This document shows positions 1 to 9,485 of a stretch of 64,000 bases of DNA, piece by piece (position 1 is the stretch's first letter; each line of letters starts with the position of its first letter). The notes under the pieces were generated by a model. That model made no database searches, was not told the origin of the DNA, and worked only from the letters and a program-made list of their open reading frames with translations. A program made the position numbers and the translations under genes. The DNA is taken from positions 3,038,001 through 3,102,000 of the forward strand of contig NZ_JBDFMQ010000001.1 of NCBI RefSeq assembly GCF_047238345.1, given 5' to 3'. This DNA comes from Shouchella sp047238345 (GTDB taxonomy: Bacteria; Bacillota; Bacilli; Bacillales; Bacillaceae_D).

Positions 1-301
1 TAATAATGTCGTAACAAATTTGGTCGACTATTCGTGGCGTTCCGTAGCCACCGCACGCGCAAAAAATTCCTTTCACCTCATCATTTAAAAACATATCTTC
101 TAACGCCTTAACACGTTGGGAATCTTCTGCACTTAAATACCCAAAACCATCTGTTAAATGTTCAGATAGGAGTACTTGTAACCCCATCTCTTCATAAATT
201 TTCATAGCCTTCTCAATATTTGCTTGAAGCGGTTTACTAGCTGGCGCGATTACTCCAATTGTATCGCCTTTTTGTAATGCCTTAGGATAAATGGTCTTCA
301 T
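1..301 (-). CDS. ykfA: LD-carboxypeptidase (S66/MccF family), N-terminal part only
   Basis: Only about the first 100 residues are present; the gene runs off the left edge. The protein begins MKTIYPKALQKGDTIGVIAP and carries the GDTIGVIAPAS strand and the CGGYGTPRI segment typical of S66 serine peptidases, which cleave murein tripeptide/tetrapeptide LD bonds or related substrates. The catalytic Ser-His-Glu residues lie mostly in the missing part. It follows dppE by 52 bp on the same strand, the same order as dppABCDE-ykfA in B. subtilis, so a role in recycling cell-wall peptides imported by Dpp is likely. Start at 299-301 follows a GGAGGGTGAC ribosome binding site. Confidence 0.88.
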   Translation of the reverse strand, partial: MKTIYPKALQKGDTIGVIAPASKPLQANIEKAMKIYEEMGLQVLLSEHLTDGFGYLSAEDSQRVKALEDMFLNDEVKGIFCACGGYGTPRIVDQICYDII

Positions 302-353
302 GTCACCCTCCAAATGGAAAAAGGGAGAGAGCTAGAACTTCTCCCCTAATAAT

Positions 354-1988
354 TTATTCGTTTAAATCTGCCCACTTTAGCTCTGTATACCCAACTGGGT
401 GGCGAACAATGCCTGAAACGGCTTCATTTTCCAATACTGGCTGGTTATAAAAATACAGTGGAAAGAACGGCATTTCTTCTAATACTAAAGCTTCCGCTTC
501 GTGCATAAGTTCAAATCTCCGCTCCTCATCTCCTTCAGCTTTAGAATCAGCAATTAATTGGTCATACTCTTCGTTTGACCATGCTGTTCGATTCATGGAG
601 CTATCTGTCACAAAGCTTTCTAAAAAGTTAATAGGATCAGCATAGTCTGCCACGAAAGAGGAACGAGACATTTGCATTTCTAACCCACGTTGACGATCTA
701 AAAATACACTCGCCTCTACTACTTCAAGATCTACATCAACCTCAAGATTTTCGGCGTACATCTGCTGTAAGCTTTCTGCAATCCGCTCATGTTCAGGAGG
801 TCCAGAACTATACGAAATTGTAATAGACGGAAGCTCATCATACCCTTCTTCTTCCATTCCTTCAGCAAGGAGCTGCTGTGCCTCTTCTACATCGTATGCA
901 AATAAGTCACCGCCTACCTCTCTAAAATCTTCACCAGAAGGTTCCGGAAATCCATAGGACACAAAGCCATTTGCAACATTTTGATTTTGACGAATCACGC
1001 TATCCACGATCGTTTGTCGGTCAACAGATTTAGCAAATGCTTGACGAATTTTTTTATTTTGAAAAGGTTCTTCTGTCGTTAAGAACCGATAAAAATAGGT
1101 TCCTGCTTGGTCATATAAATCCACTTCTCCACTAGCAATTAACTCTTCCGCCAAATCCGCTGGAGGCGTTGTTGAATGAAGTCCGCCCTGCTCAAATAAA
1201 CTGTAGGCAGTATTTTGATCTTCTACCATGAGCCAAGTCGCTCCATCAAGGGCAACAGAATCCGCATCCCAGTATTCTTCATTACGTGTCATTCGTAGTT
1301 CGGTATTATGATCCCAGCCAGTCAATTCGAATGGTCCATTGCTAATGTACGTATCTGCTTCTTGATGCCATGCATCATTTTCCTCTACAGTGGCTTTATG
1401 AACGGGAAAGAATGAAGGATTGGTTACCAAGTTTAAGAAGTATTGTTGCGGACTATTGAGAACCACTTCTAACGTTTTTTCATCAACAGCCGTCACCATC
1501 ACGTCATCTTCAGAGCCTTCGCCTTCATAAAATTCATTTGCGCCATCAATCAAGTTTGCTAAAAAAGCAGCTGGCGAGCCTGTATCTGGATTAACAAGTC
1601 GTTTCCAGGCATACTCAAAATCTTCAGCTGTCACTGGATCTCCATTCGACCAGTTTGCATTTTCTCGAAGGTAAAACGTGTAGGTTAACCCATCCTCTGA
1701 TACCTCGTACCGCTCTGCCACTGCCTCTTCAGGCTGATGATCTGCATTTAGTCGCATTAATCCTTCCATAATATTATTTAATGGTGCACTCGAAACCGTT
1801 TCGAACGCAATTTGTGGATCTAAGCTAACAGGCTCAGCACCATTATTCACAATAAGTACTTTATCGCCGGTTTCGTTTTCTTCGGTTCCCTCGTTCTCGT
1901 TTGGTTCGTTATCATTTGACGTACCCGTTGTACAAGCACTTAGCATCATCGTGGCTGCAACAGTTCCTAAAAACCATTTCTTTTTCAT
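354..1988 (-). CDS. dppE: Dipeptide/oligopeptide ABC transporter substrate-binding lipoprotein
   Basis: A 544-residue extracellular family 5 solute-binding protein. The N terminus is a lipoprotein signal with lipobox LSAC (lipidated Cys19), followed by an acidic, Asn/Glu-rich linker of about 25 residues and then the SBP_bac_5 domain (VNNGAEPVSLDPQIAFET, and EGLMRLNADHQPEEAVAERY further on). It captures peptides outside the membrane and delivers them to DppBC. It is the fifth gene of a minus-strand operon dppA-B-C-D-E-ykfA. The Dpp assignment rather than Opp rests on the dppA neighbour and on the single ATPase gene. Confidence 0.93.
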   Translation of the reverse strand: MKKKWFLGTVAATMMLSACTTGTSNDNEPNENEGTEENETGDKVLIVNNGAEPVSLDPQIAFETVSSAPLNNIMEGLMRLNADHQPEEAVAERYEVSEDGLTYTFYLRENANWSNGDPVTAEDFEYAWKRLVNPDTGSPAAFLANLIDGANEFYEGEGSEDDVMVTAVDEKTLEVVLNSPQQYFLNLVTNPSFFPVHKATVEENDAWHQEADTYISNGPFELTGWDHNTELRMTRNEEYWDADSVALDGATWLMVEDQNTAYSLFEQGGLHSTTPPADLAEELIASGEVDLYDQAGTYFYRFLTTEEPFQNKKIRQAFAKSVDRQTIVDSVIRQNQNVANGFVSYGFPEPSGEDFREVGGDLFAYDVEEAQQLLAEGMEEEGYDELPSITISYSSGPPEHERIAESLQQMYAENLEVDVDLEVVEASVFLDRQRGLEMQMSRSSFVADYADPINFLESFVTDSSMNRTAWSNEEYDQLIADSKAEGDEERRFELMHEAEALVLEEMPFFPLYFYNQPVLENEAVSGIVRHPVGYTELKWADLNE

Positions 1989-2005
1989 TTTGTTTCCCCC
2001 TTTTT

Positions 2006-3001
2006 TTATGCTAATTCTTTAAATACTTGCTTTGACCTTTCATCAAGCAACCAACATGCCGCTTGATGAGTCTCGGACACTTTTGTCATCTCAGGCATGT
2101 GATGACGACAAACATCCATCGCGTAGTGACAACGAGCCGCAAACGGACAGCCTGTTGGTGGTGAAAACAAATCTGGTGGTGTCCCAGAAATTGGCACAAG
2201 TTCCTCTTTTGCATCGTCTAATCGAGGAATAGAGCGTAACAACCCTTTTGTGTAAGGATGAGCGGACTGATAAAAAAGCCCCCGGCGATCGCTTAATTCA
2301 ATTACTTTTCCTGCATACATCACGTGAACTCGATCCGCTAATTGAGCGACAACCCCAAGATCATGGGTAATCAAGATGATGGCAACGCCTGTTTTACGTT
2401 GAATCTCTTTAAAGAGCGATAAGATTTGCGCTTGAATCGTGACATCTAGTGCTGTGGTTGGCTCATCAGCAATCAAAATGTCCGGTTCACAAATGAGCGC
2501 CATTGCAATCATAAGACGCTGACGCATACCGCCACTAAATTCATGTGGATATTGCTTTAAGCGATCTTCTCCATTGGAAATGCCGACGATTGTCAACATT
2601 TCCAACGCCTTTGCTTTCGCTGCTGATGCAGAGATGGACGTGTGCTTGCGAATGCCTTCTGTTAGCTGAGTTCCGATGCTAAGCGTGGGGTTTAAAGACG
2701 TCATCGGATCTTGGAAAATCATCGAAATATCATTTCCTTGAATCCGTCTCATTCTTTTATCTGACAACGTAAGCAAATTCGTTCCATTGAACCAAACTTC
2801 GCCTTGCTTCACTTTAGAAATTCCTTTTGGGAGCAGACGCATGATGCTTTGTGCCGTTACGCTTTTTCCACAACCACTTTCCCCAACAATGGCAAGGGTT
2901 TCTCCTTTTTCAAGCTTTAAGTTCACACCTCGAACAGCTTGGACTTCTCCACCATACGTTTTAAAATTTATATGTAAATCTTTTATTTCCAAAAGCGACA
3001 T
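2006..3001 (-). CDS. dppD: Dipeptide ABC transporter ATP-binding protein
   Basis: A 331-residue ABC ATPase energising DppBC. Visible motifs are Walker A GESGCGKS (residues 40-47), the signature SGGMRQR, Walker B ILIADEPTTALD and the H-loop LITHDLGVV. The C-terminal oligo_HPY region has a four-Cys cluster (GCPFAARC, then DVC and AAC) that in related DppD proteins binds an iron-sulfur cluster. The start chosen is MSLLEIKDL at 2999-3001, preceded by AGGGGGAACTAAC, one base after the dppC stop; an upstream in-frame Met overlapping dppC lacks a ribosome binding site. Only one ATPase gene is present, as in the B. subtilis dpp operon, so it probably works as a homodimer. Confidence 0.93.
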   Translation of the reverse strand: MSLLEIKDLHINFKTYGGEVQAVRGVNLKLEKGETLAIVGESGCGKSVTAQSIMRLLPKGISKVKQGEVWFNGTNLLTLSDKRMRRIQGNDISMIFQDPMTSLNPTLSIGTQLTEGIRKHTSISASAAKAKALEMLTIVGISNGEDRLKQYPHEFSGGMRQRLMIAMALICEPDILIADEPTTALDVTIQAQILSLFKEIQRKTGVAIILITHDLGVVAQLADRVHVMYAGKVIELSDRRGLFYQSAHPYTKGLLRSIPRLDDAKEELVPISGTPPDLFSPPTGCPFAARCHYAMDVCRHHMPEMTKVSETHQAACWLLDERSKQVFKELA

Positions 3002-3002
3002 G

Positions 3003-3944
3003 TTAGTTCCCCCTCGTCTTCGGATCAATGGCGTCTTGTAGGCCATCACCAAATACGTTAAACGCATACATCGTTAGCGAGATAAAAAATGCAGGAAAGA
3101 ATAAACGCCACCAGTTCCCTGTTAAGATGGAAGAAAGTCCGTCCTCCGCAAGCGATCCCCATGAAGCATAAGGTGCGGAGATGCCTAAGCCAAGAAAACT
3201 TAAAAATGCTTCTGCAAAGATAGCTGTAGGTACCGTTAGCGTCATTTGAATAATGATGGGTCCCATTGTATTTGGGAGTAGGCTTTTTCGAATAATATGA
3301 CTTGTGCTCGCCCCAAAAACTTTAGAAGCAAGCACGTACTCATTTTGTTTTAACGAGAGCACTTGCCCTCGAACAATTCGTGCCATGCCAACCCAACCGG
3401 TAATTGTTAAAGCAATGATGATCGTCAGCAAGCCTGGACCCATAATAACCATAAGGAGGATGACAACAAGTAAGTATGGAAGACCGTATAAAATCTCGAC
3501 AATCCTCATCATAAACGAATCGGTTTTTCCACCTTTATAGCCAGAAACCCCACCGTAAATAATGCCGACAATACAATCGATTAACGCCGCTACTAATCCA
3601 ACGAATAGAGAAATGCGCGCACCATACCAGGTTCTTGCAAACATATCTCGTCCTAGAGCGTCTGTGCCAAACCAATATTCACTCGATGGAGGTTGATTGA
3701 CCATCGTATAATTGGGTGACGCGATTGAGTGTGGTGAGATCCACGGTCCAATAATCGCCATAATGGTTAAACCAATCATTGTAACCAAACCAAACATAGC
3801 AAGCTTATTTTGTTTTAGTCGCATCCAAACCGAGCGCCAATAAGAAAGAGACGGTCTTGATACCTGCTCAGCATTTAGCTGTTCTGTATTCCGTTGAAAT
3901 AATTCGTCTTTCACTGATTGACCATTCGAATCGAGCAAAGCCAT
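3003..3944 (-). CDS. dppC: Dipeptide ABC transporter permease DppC
   Basis: A 313-residue inner-membrane permease of the BPD_transp_1 family with an N-terminal OppC_N-type segment (about residues 35-85) and roughly six membrane helices. The EAA loop reads EAFLSFLGLGISAPYASWGSL, close to the family consensus that contacts the ATPase. Its start overlaps the dppB stop in a TAATG arrangement (shared base 3944), which implies translational coupling. It pairs with DppB to form the channel. Confidence 0.93.
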   Translation of the reverse strand: MALLDSNGQSVKDELFQRNTEQLNAEQVSRPSLSYWRSVWMRLKQNKLAMFGLVTMIGLTIMAIIGPWISPHSIASPNYTMVNQPPSSEYWFGTDALGRDMFARTWYGARISLFVGLVAALIDCIVGIIYGGVSGYKGGKTDSFMMRIVEILYGLPYLLVVILLMVIMGPGLLTIIIALTITGWVGMARIVRGQVLSLKQNEYVLASKVFGASTSHIIRKSLLPNTMGPIIIQMTLTVPTAIFAEAFLSFLGLGISAPYASWGSLAEDGLSSILTGNWWRLFFPAFFISLTMYAFNVFGDGLQDAIDPKTRGN

Positions 3945-4867
3945 TATTTTGCCTCCTTCTTGTCGAGGCGAATTCTTGGATCGAGGAAGCCATAGATAAT
4001 ATCAACAATTAGCAGCATAACGAGCAAGATCGCACTGTAAAAAATGGTTGTACCCATAATGACGGCGTAATCTCGATTGTTAATACCTTCAACGAAATAA
4101 CGACCAATTCCAGGAATGGCAAAAATCTTTTCAATCACAAAACTTCCTGTTAAAACCCCAGCAACGAGCGTCCCCATAATCGTGACAACTGGCATTAGTC
4201 CATTTCTTAACGCATGTTTTGTCACGACAACAAAAGGTGAAAGGCCTTTCGCTTGAGCCGTTCTTATGTAGTCTTGAGTGAGCACATCCACCATTGTCGA
4301 GCGGGTTAAACGTGCTATGATTGCCATCGGTGATGTTGCTAAAGCAAAAACAGGTAAAATCATATGTGTCCAATCGTGCCACAATGCAACGGGTAAGTAG
4401 TCTTTAAAAGACTGAATAAGCAATGCTGCTAAAATGAAATTTGGTACGGACAACCCTAAAACCGCTAATGTCATTAATAGATAATCAATCATGCCATTTC
4501 TCCTTAAAGCAGCAAGTACGCCTAAGGTCACACCTGAAATGAGAGCAAACCCTAACGCGTATAAGCCTAGTTCAAGTGAAACGGGAAATCCTCTTGAAAT
4601 TAAATCGTTAACGGATACAGCTGGTTGAGAGATCGATGGACCAAAATCAAACTGGATAATTGAGCCTAAATAATCAATGTATTGCAGGAGAACTGGACGA
4701 TCTAATCCATAGTACGCTTCAAGATTTGCTTGAACTGCTTCACTTGTATTGTGCTCGCCATTTAATGGTGAACCAGGCACACTATGCATCAGAAAAAATG
4801 TCGCCGTAATAATAATCCATAGCGTCATAATCATCGCTAAAAACCGACGACTGACATATTTAAGCAT
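3944..4867 (-). CDS. dppB: Dipeptide ABC transporter permease DppB
   Basis: A 307-residue permease with the typical N terminus MLKYVSRRFLAMIMTLWII, about six membrane helices and the conserved segment SFVIEKIFAIPGIGRYFVEG near the C terminus. It lies 15 bp after dppA and is fused by TAATG overlap to dppC, so the four transporter genes form one transcription unit with dppA. Confidence 0.93.
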   Translation of the reverse strand: MLKYVSRRFLAMIMTLWIIITATFFLMHSVPGSPLNGEHNTSEAVQANLEAYYGLDRPVLLQYIDYLGSIIQFDFGPSISQPAVSVNDLISRGFPVSLELGLYALGFALISGVTLGVLAALRRNGMIDYLLMTLAVLGLSVPNFILAALLIQSFKDYLPVALWHDWTHMILPVFALATSPMAIIARLTRSTMVDVLTQDYIRTAQAKGLSPFVVVTKHALRNGLMPVVTIMGTLVAGVLTGSFVIEKIFAIPGIGRYFVEGINNRDYAVIMGTTIFYSAILLVMLLIVDIIYGFLDPRIRLDKKEAK

Positions 4868-4882
4868 GAATATCGCCTCTCT

Positions 4883-5701
4883 TTAACAAAACGTCGTCTG
4901 CATGGCAAGCTCCGTCATCACCAGCATTGCTTGATATGCCTCTTTTACGTCTTTCGCTTTAAACCCTACCGTTGTTCCAGTTTCAATAAATGCGCCTGGC
5001 ATAAGCGCTGCCCACTCAGCTTGACCATAGTTTGCAAATTCAATATGGAAGGTCGGCGCTCCTTTTAGTTTCAACGGAGAGGCTGTCGGTGTTTGTAACG
5101 CTAAATGCGTTTTTTCCTGAAGCAGCTTTTGACTTTCACTCGGTGATAAACATAAAGCGGAAGATCGAGACTGAGCTACTTTAACCGAAGCTGTCACAAC
5201 TCCTGGAAGAAGGGCTTCCGCCTCTTTGCAAGCGCCTTCATCACCAGCTACAAAGGCAACCGGCACATCATAATAGCCGGCAAGAAACGCATTTAATCCT
5301 AATTCACCGATTAATACACCATCTAACCACATATTGCGAACACCAAAAATCATCGTATGACTCATAACACCCGGCATAGAGGCTCGAGCATGGTAACCGA
5401 TGAAGAAGACACTTTGAAAAGTACCGTCCAAGCCTTGCATCATCGAATATGGCTTAACTTCGCCAGAGATAAGTTGGATCTCATCATGTAAAGCTTCAAT
5501 AAGTAAATTATTCATTTTTCCATGTGAATCGTTTGCAATAAAGCTCTTACAACCATGTTTAAATGCGGCTTCTGCAACATGATTGACTTCTTGTGTCATT
5601 AACGTTTGTCCCCTTGGGTAAAAACGTTCGCCAGGCGTAACAAACTGACGATCGACTAAACCGGTAATGCCCTCCATATCAACGGATGCATAAATCTTCA
5701 T
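4883..5701 (-). CDS. dppA: D-aminopeptidase DppA (M55)
   Basis: A 272-residue zinc D-aminopeptidase that releases D-Ala from D-Ala-containing peptides. The metal and active-site positions known from B. subtilis DppA are all conserved at the same numbers: Asp8 and Glu10 in SVDMEGI, His60 in NDSHGKMNN, His104 in IGYHAR and Glu133 in IGELGLNAF. It is first in the dpp-ykfA operon, which fits recycling of murein peptides. In B. subtilis the operon is repressed by CodY; I found no convincing CodY box upstream here. Confidence 0.95.
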   Translation of the reverse strand: MKIYASVDMEGITGLVDRQFVTPGERFYPRGQTLMTQEVNHVAEAAFKHGCKSFIANDSHGKMNNLLIEALHDEIQLISGEVKPYSMMQGLDGTFQSVFFIGYHARASMPGVMSHTMIFGVRNMWLDGVLIGELGLNAFLAGYYDVPVAFVAGDEGACKEAEALLPGVVTASVKVAQSRSSALCLSPSESQKLLQEKTHLALQTPTASPLKLKGAPTFHIEFANYGQAEWAALMPGAFIETGTTVGFKAKDVKEAYQAMLVMTELAMQTTFC

Positions 5702-5916
5702 CTTCTTTACGCTCCTTTACAAATCATGATGTCTCTTTACTTATTCGTAACGGTCGCCGGTTTTCCTGCCGAAAAGAAGAAGTGAATCATAAAAATTGTC
5801 AACTTTCCTTACATTCTGTCTTTTTTAAATCGTTTTTGGAGTTAAAGTCGGATTCGTTTTCTATTTAGGCTAAATCGTCTAAAATAAAGCTATTATTATG
5901 AATTGGAGAATGATTT

Positions 5917-6831
5917 ATGCAAAATGAGCAAAATTTTCGCACTGGTGTTACAACAACGCTTATATCTTATTTAATTTGGGGCTTGCTTCCACTCTATTGG
6001 GCATTGCTCTCGTTTATTCCCGCTTTAGATGTATTAATGTATCGAATTTTATTCGCTTTCCTTTTTATGATCGCACTCCTCGTTTTCGCAAAAAAGAAAA
6101 CCTTATACATACGCGAAATTAAAACGGTTTTTAGTCAGTCGAAACAGCTAATTCCAATGATTTTCGCAGCAGTGTTTATTAGTATAAACTGGTTTTTATT
6201 TATTTTTGCAGTGAGCAGCAATATGGTACTAGAAGCAAGTCTAGCTTATTATATTAACCCTCTTCTTAATGTCGTATTGGCAACCGTGATCATTAAAGAA
6301 AAGCTAAGTACAGCTGAGAAGTTTGCTGTATCCGCCGCAGGTATTGGCGTGCTCATCTTAATTCTATTTAACGGTACCATTCCTTGGGCAGCTTTTGGGA
6401 TGGCGTTAAGTTTTTGTTTTTACGGCTTTATAAAGAGGTCCGTGTCCATATCTGCTACTGCAGGTCTTTTTATTGAAACATTATTAGTTACACCGATTGC
6501 GCTCCTTTATTTATTTCTGTTTACATCTTATGCTTTCAGTGAATTTACAAGTTCAACACTGCTTTTACTTGCAGGTGCAGGGATTTTTACAGCGGTACCT
6601 CTGATGTTATTTTCCTACGGCGCCAAACATATTCCGTTTTCGTTAGTTGGCTTTCTACAGTATATCGCGCCAACTTCTATGCTAATTCTCGGCATATTCG
6701 TGTTTGAAGAACCATTTTCATATGTCCAATTTCTCGCTTTTTTCTTTATTTGGATTGGACTTATCACGTTTACTTCCTCAAAATTTTCACAACGTAAAAA
6801 ATCGAAACACGCACGATTACATGAACGATGA
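5917..6831 (+). CDS. rarD: RarD family EamA transporter
   Basis: A 304-residue DMT-superfamily membrane protein with about ten helices. The N terminus GVTTTLISYLIWGLLPLYW and the segment SSNMVLEASLAYYINPLLNV match RarD proteins (chloramphenicol-sensitivity protein RarD; YojE type in Bacillus). The transported substrate is not known. The start follows TTGGAGAATGATTT. It is divergent from dppA, with about 215 bp between. Confidence 0.9.
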   Translation: MQNEQNFRTGVTTTLISYLIWGLLPLYWALLSFIPALDVLMYRILFAFLFMIALLVFAKKKTLYIREIKTVFSQSKQLIPMIFAAVFISINWFLFIFAVSSNMVLEASLAYYINPLLNVVLATVIIKEKLSTAEKFAVSAAGIGVLILILFNGTIPWAAFGMALSFCFYGFIKRSVSISATAGLFIETLLVTPIALLYLFLFTSYAFSEFTSSTLLLLAGAGIFTAVPLMLFSYGAKHIPFSLVGFLQYIAPTSMLILGIFVFEEPFSYVQFLAFFFIWIGLITFTSSKFSQRKKSKHARLHER

Positions 6832-6884
6832 CGACGTTTCATGTATACTAGCAGTGACAAACGAATGGAAAGGAATGATAAAAC

Positions 6885-7937
6885 GTGACAACCTATCGTG
6901 GCTATATCGGTACTTATTCAAAAGGAGATAGCAAAGGCGTCTACACATTTACTTTAGATACCGAAGCGAAGAACCTGCAACATTTGGACGTAGCGGCAGA
7001 ATTAAAAGATCCGACATTTATAGCGGTTACGAAAACAAATAAACTTTATGCTGTAATGAAAGAGGGATCAGAAGGCGGTATTCACGCGTTTGACCTAGAT
7101 GCTAAGAGCGGAGCGCTCACACCGTTAAACAAAAACATTACGTCAGATGGTGGCCCTTGTCATGTAGCCGTTCGTTCAGACAACTTGAACGCCTTGTCCG
7201 CAAACTACCATAGCGGCTCCATTCTCTCTTATCAGCTAAAAGAAGATGGGTCAGTAGGCGAGATTCTTTCTAGCGTAACCCATGAGGGAAGCGGACCAAA
7301 TAAAGACCGCCAAGAAAAAGCACATGCTCACTTTTCAGGATTCACGCCAGACGAACAGTTTGCTGTGGCTGTTGACTTAGGAACAGACGAAGTGGTTCTT
7401 TATAAACACGAGGAAGGACAGTTAGAGCGTCACTTTACATTAAACGTTGCGCCAGGAGCAGGCCCTAGACACATTGCTTTTCACCCTCACGAAGCGTACG
7501 CCTATATTATGACAGAGCTTTCAAATGAAGTAATTGTGTGCGAATACAATGCGTCTCTTGGTGAACTCTGTGAAATTCAAACTATTTCTACGCTACCAGA
7601 AGGCTTTGTCGAGGAAAGCTATGGCAGCGCGATTCACCTTTCACGTGACGGGAAATTCGTATACGTAGCCAATCGCGGTCATAACTCAATTGCAAGTTTT
7701 GCTGTGAACGAATTATCTGGCGAGCTAACACTAGTTGAGATTATCAGTACGGAAGGAAACTGGCCTCGTGATTTTCAACTTGATCCGTCCGGCAACTTTT
7801 TAGTTGCATCCAACCAAGAGTCTGGCAACATGACATTGTATGAGCGCAACCAAACTTCAGGACATTTGACCTTATTGGAAAAAGACATTCCTGTGCCTTA
7901 TCCGGTATGCGTAGTCTTCGTACAAGAATCCATTTAA
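6885..7937 (+). CDS. pgl: 6-phosphogluconolactonase, beta-propeller type
   Basis: A 350-residue lactonase of the seven-bladed propeller family (YkgB/Pgl type), with TYSKGDSKGVYTFTLD at the N terminus, SANYHSGSILSYQL, GPRHIAFHPHEAYAYIMTEL and NWPRDFQLDPSGNFLVASNQ. It should hydrolyse 6-phosphogluconolactone in the oxidative pentose phosphate pathway. Translation starts at a GTG preceded by AAAGGAATGATAAAAC. The gene is 53 bp after rarD and ends at a bidirectional terminator. Confidence 0.9.
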   Translation: MTTYRGYIGTYSKGDSKGVYTFTLDTEAKNLQHLDVAAELKDPTFIAVTKTNKLYAVMKEGSEGGIHAFDLDAKSGALTPLNKNITSDGGPCHVAVRSDNLNALSANYHSGSILSYQLKEDGSVGEILSSVTHEGSGPNKDRQEKAHAHFSGFTPDEQFAVAVDLGTDEVVLYKHEEGQLERHFTLNVAPGAGPRHIAFHPHEAYAYIMTELSNEVIVCEYNASLGELCEIQTISTLPEGFVEESYGSAIHLSRDGKFVYVANRGHNSIASFAVNELSGELTLVEIISTEGNWPRDFQLDPSGNFLVASNQESGNMTLYERNQTSGHLTLLEKDIPVPYPVCVVFVQESI

Positions 7938-7948
7938 TAAAGAATACA

Positions 7949-7987
7949 GAAAAGCGCTGAGATAAGTTCTTCAGCGCTTCTTTTTCT
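7949..7987. terminator. Bidirectional terminator between pgl and ald
   Basis: The inverted repeat AAGCGCTGA / TCAGCGCTT (9 bp, 10-nt loop) has T-rich sequence on the right and an A-rich flank on the left, serving the convergent pgl and ald genes. Confidence 0.85.
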
Positions 7988-9107
7988 ATATGAGCAATAA
8001 GCTTTCTTCGGTAGGTTTGTACTCAAACGCTAAATCTCGAGCAACCGCTTCGTACGTTACAAAGCCAGCAGCTGTATTTAATCCTTTTGCTAAAGCTGGA
8101 TTTCTACTTAGCGCCTGCTTGATCCCTTGATCTGCAATCTGCTTCGCATACGGAATGGTTACATTTGTTAAAGCAATCGTTGACGTTCGAGGCACCGCAC
8201 CTGGCATATTCGCCACAGCATAATGAATAATGCCGTGTTTCACATAGGTCGGTTGATCGTGTGTTGTCACTTGGTCAGCTGTCTCAATAATTCCTCCTTG
8301 ATCCACCGCAACATCAACTACTACGCTTCCTTCTTTCATCGCTTTGATCATTTCTTCCGTAACAAGTTTTGGCGCTTTCGCTCCTGGTATGAGAACAGCT
8401 CCAATGACAAGGTCCGCCTCCTCTACTGCAACAGCAATATTGAGCGGGTTCGACATCATCGTCTGGATATCGTTGCCGAACTGATCATCAAGCTGACGCA
8501 AACGCTCTGCACTTACATCTAGCAACGTAACTTGAGCCCCTAAACCGATCGCCATTTTTGCTGCGTTCGTCCCAACGACTCCGCCACCGACAATCGCTAC
8601 TTTTGCTCTTTTCACTCCGGGTACACCAGATAAAAGAATCCCTTTTCCTCCATTTGTTTTCTCTAAAAAGCGAGCGCCCATCTGTGTAGCCATTCTCCCC
8701 GCAACTTCACTCATTGGTGTTAAGAGAGGGAGGGTGCCCCATTGTTCCACCGTTTCATAAGCAACCGCTGTGACTTTCTTAGTAATGAGCGCTTCCGTTA
8801 AAGAACGCTCTGCTGCTAAATGTAAATACGTAAATAGGATCAACCCTTCACGAAAATAAGCAAACTCAGGCTTTAACGGCTCCTTCACTTTCATAATCAT
8901 ATCCGCATTCGTCCATACATCAATTGCTTTCGCTTCCAATCGTGCACCAGCTTGCTGATATTCTTCATCTGTAAACCCACTACCGTCTCCCGCACCAGAT
9001 TCAACGATGACAGAATGACCACTTACCGTTAACGTCATGACCCCAGCAGGTGTAATCGCGACACGATTTTCATAGCTTTTTATCTCTTTCGGAACACCAA
9101 TTATCAT
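7986..9107 (-). CDS. ald: Alanine dehydrogenase
   Basis: A 373-residue NAD-dependent L-alanine dehydrogenase interconverting alanine and pyruvate plus ammonium. Substrate and catalytic residues Arg15 (ENRVAITP), Lys75 (MKVKEP) and His96 (TYLHLAAE) are at the numbers known for the family, and the Rossmann motif VAIVGGGVVGTNAA follows near residue 170. The start is preceded by GGAGGTTAGGAATC. The upstream neighbour on the same strand is an AdeR-type activator, which in B. subtilis switches on ald in response to alanine; a TATACT-like -10 without a good -35 about 35 bp upstream would fit activator dependence. Confidence 0.95.
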   Translation of the reverse strand: MIIGVPKEIKSYENRVAITPAGVMTLTVSGHSVIVESGAGDGSGFTDEEYQQAGARLEAKAIDVWTNADMIMKVKEPLKPEFAYFREGLILFTYLHLAAERSLTEALITKKVTAVAYETVEQWGTLPLLTPMSEVAGRMATQMGARFLEKTNGGKGILLSGVPGVKRAKVAIVGGGVVGTNAAKMAIGLGAQVTLLDVSAERLRQLDDQFGNDIQTMMSNPLNIAVAVEEADLVIGAVLIPGAKAPKLVTEEMIKAMKEGSVVVDVAVDQGGIIETADQVTTHDQPTYVKHGIIHYAVANMPGAVPRTSTIALTNVTIPYAKQIADQGIKQALSRNPALAKGLNTAAGFVTYEAVARDLAFEYKPTEESLLLI

Positions 9108-9290
9108 GATTCCTAACCTCCTACGACCGATTCTATTTGTAGTATATCCACAAACAACCCGTTTCTCTTCATCCTAGTTAGCTAAAAATTCCCCTATTCA
9201 TTTGTGCAAATAACACAAATGATTCGATAATTTAGCCAGTTTCACAACTCGAAGTTGATGTAAAAAAGACATACGATCTATTTAATATGG

Positions 9291-9400
9291 CGAACGCTTT
9301 CAGTCACGGTGTCTTCTTTGCCTCGGGCACGGCCTCAGCCGCAAAAAATGCTTCAATATCTTCGGACACGTGCTGTTCCCGCAGGAGTCGTCGCCATTTA
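9291..9400. repeat. Bacillaceae interspersed intergenic repeat (putative)
   Basis: This GC-richer block in the 378-bp ald-adeR gap contains GCCTCGGGCACGGCCTCAGC, CGGACACGTGCTGTTCCC and GCAGGAGTCGTCGCC. I recognise this arrangement as an element found in many copies in Bacillus, Geobacillus and Shouchella genomes, where it is often misannotated as Arg/Ser/Cys-rich hypothetical proteins. No second copy was seen in this window. The rest of the gap (9108-9290 and 9401-9485) holds the ald promoter region and nothing else I can name. Confidence 0.6.
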
Positions 9401-9485
9401 TTAAGTCGACTGTTACAGACGATATTGCTGAAATCATTCATAAAAATGACGATTACTACCTATTATGAAATTCATTCAATTCTTC

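Noticed and set aside
5702..5916. CodY box upstream of dppA
   Set aside because: No stretch close to AATTTTCNGAAAATT was found; only scattered A/T runs.
9361..9468. Frame ending TVTDDIAEIIHKNDDYYLL as a possible gene remnant
   Set aside because: It reads out of the repeat, has no start or homologue I can name, and is too short to support.
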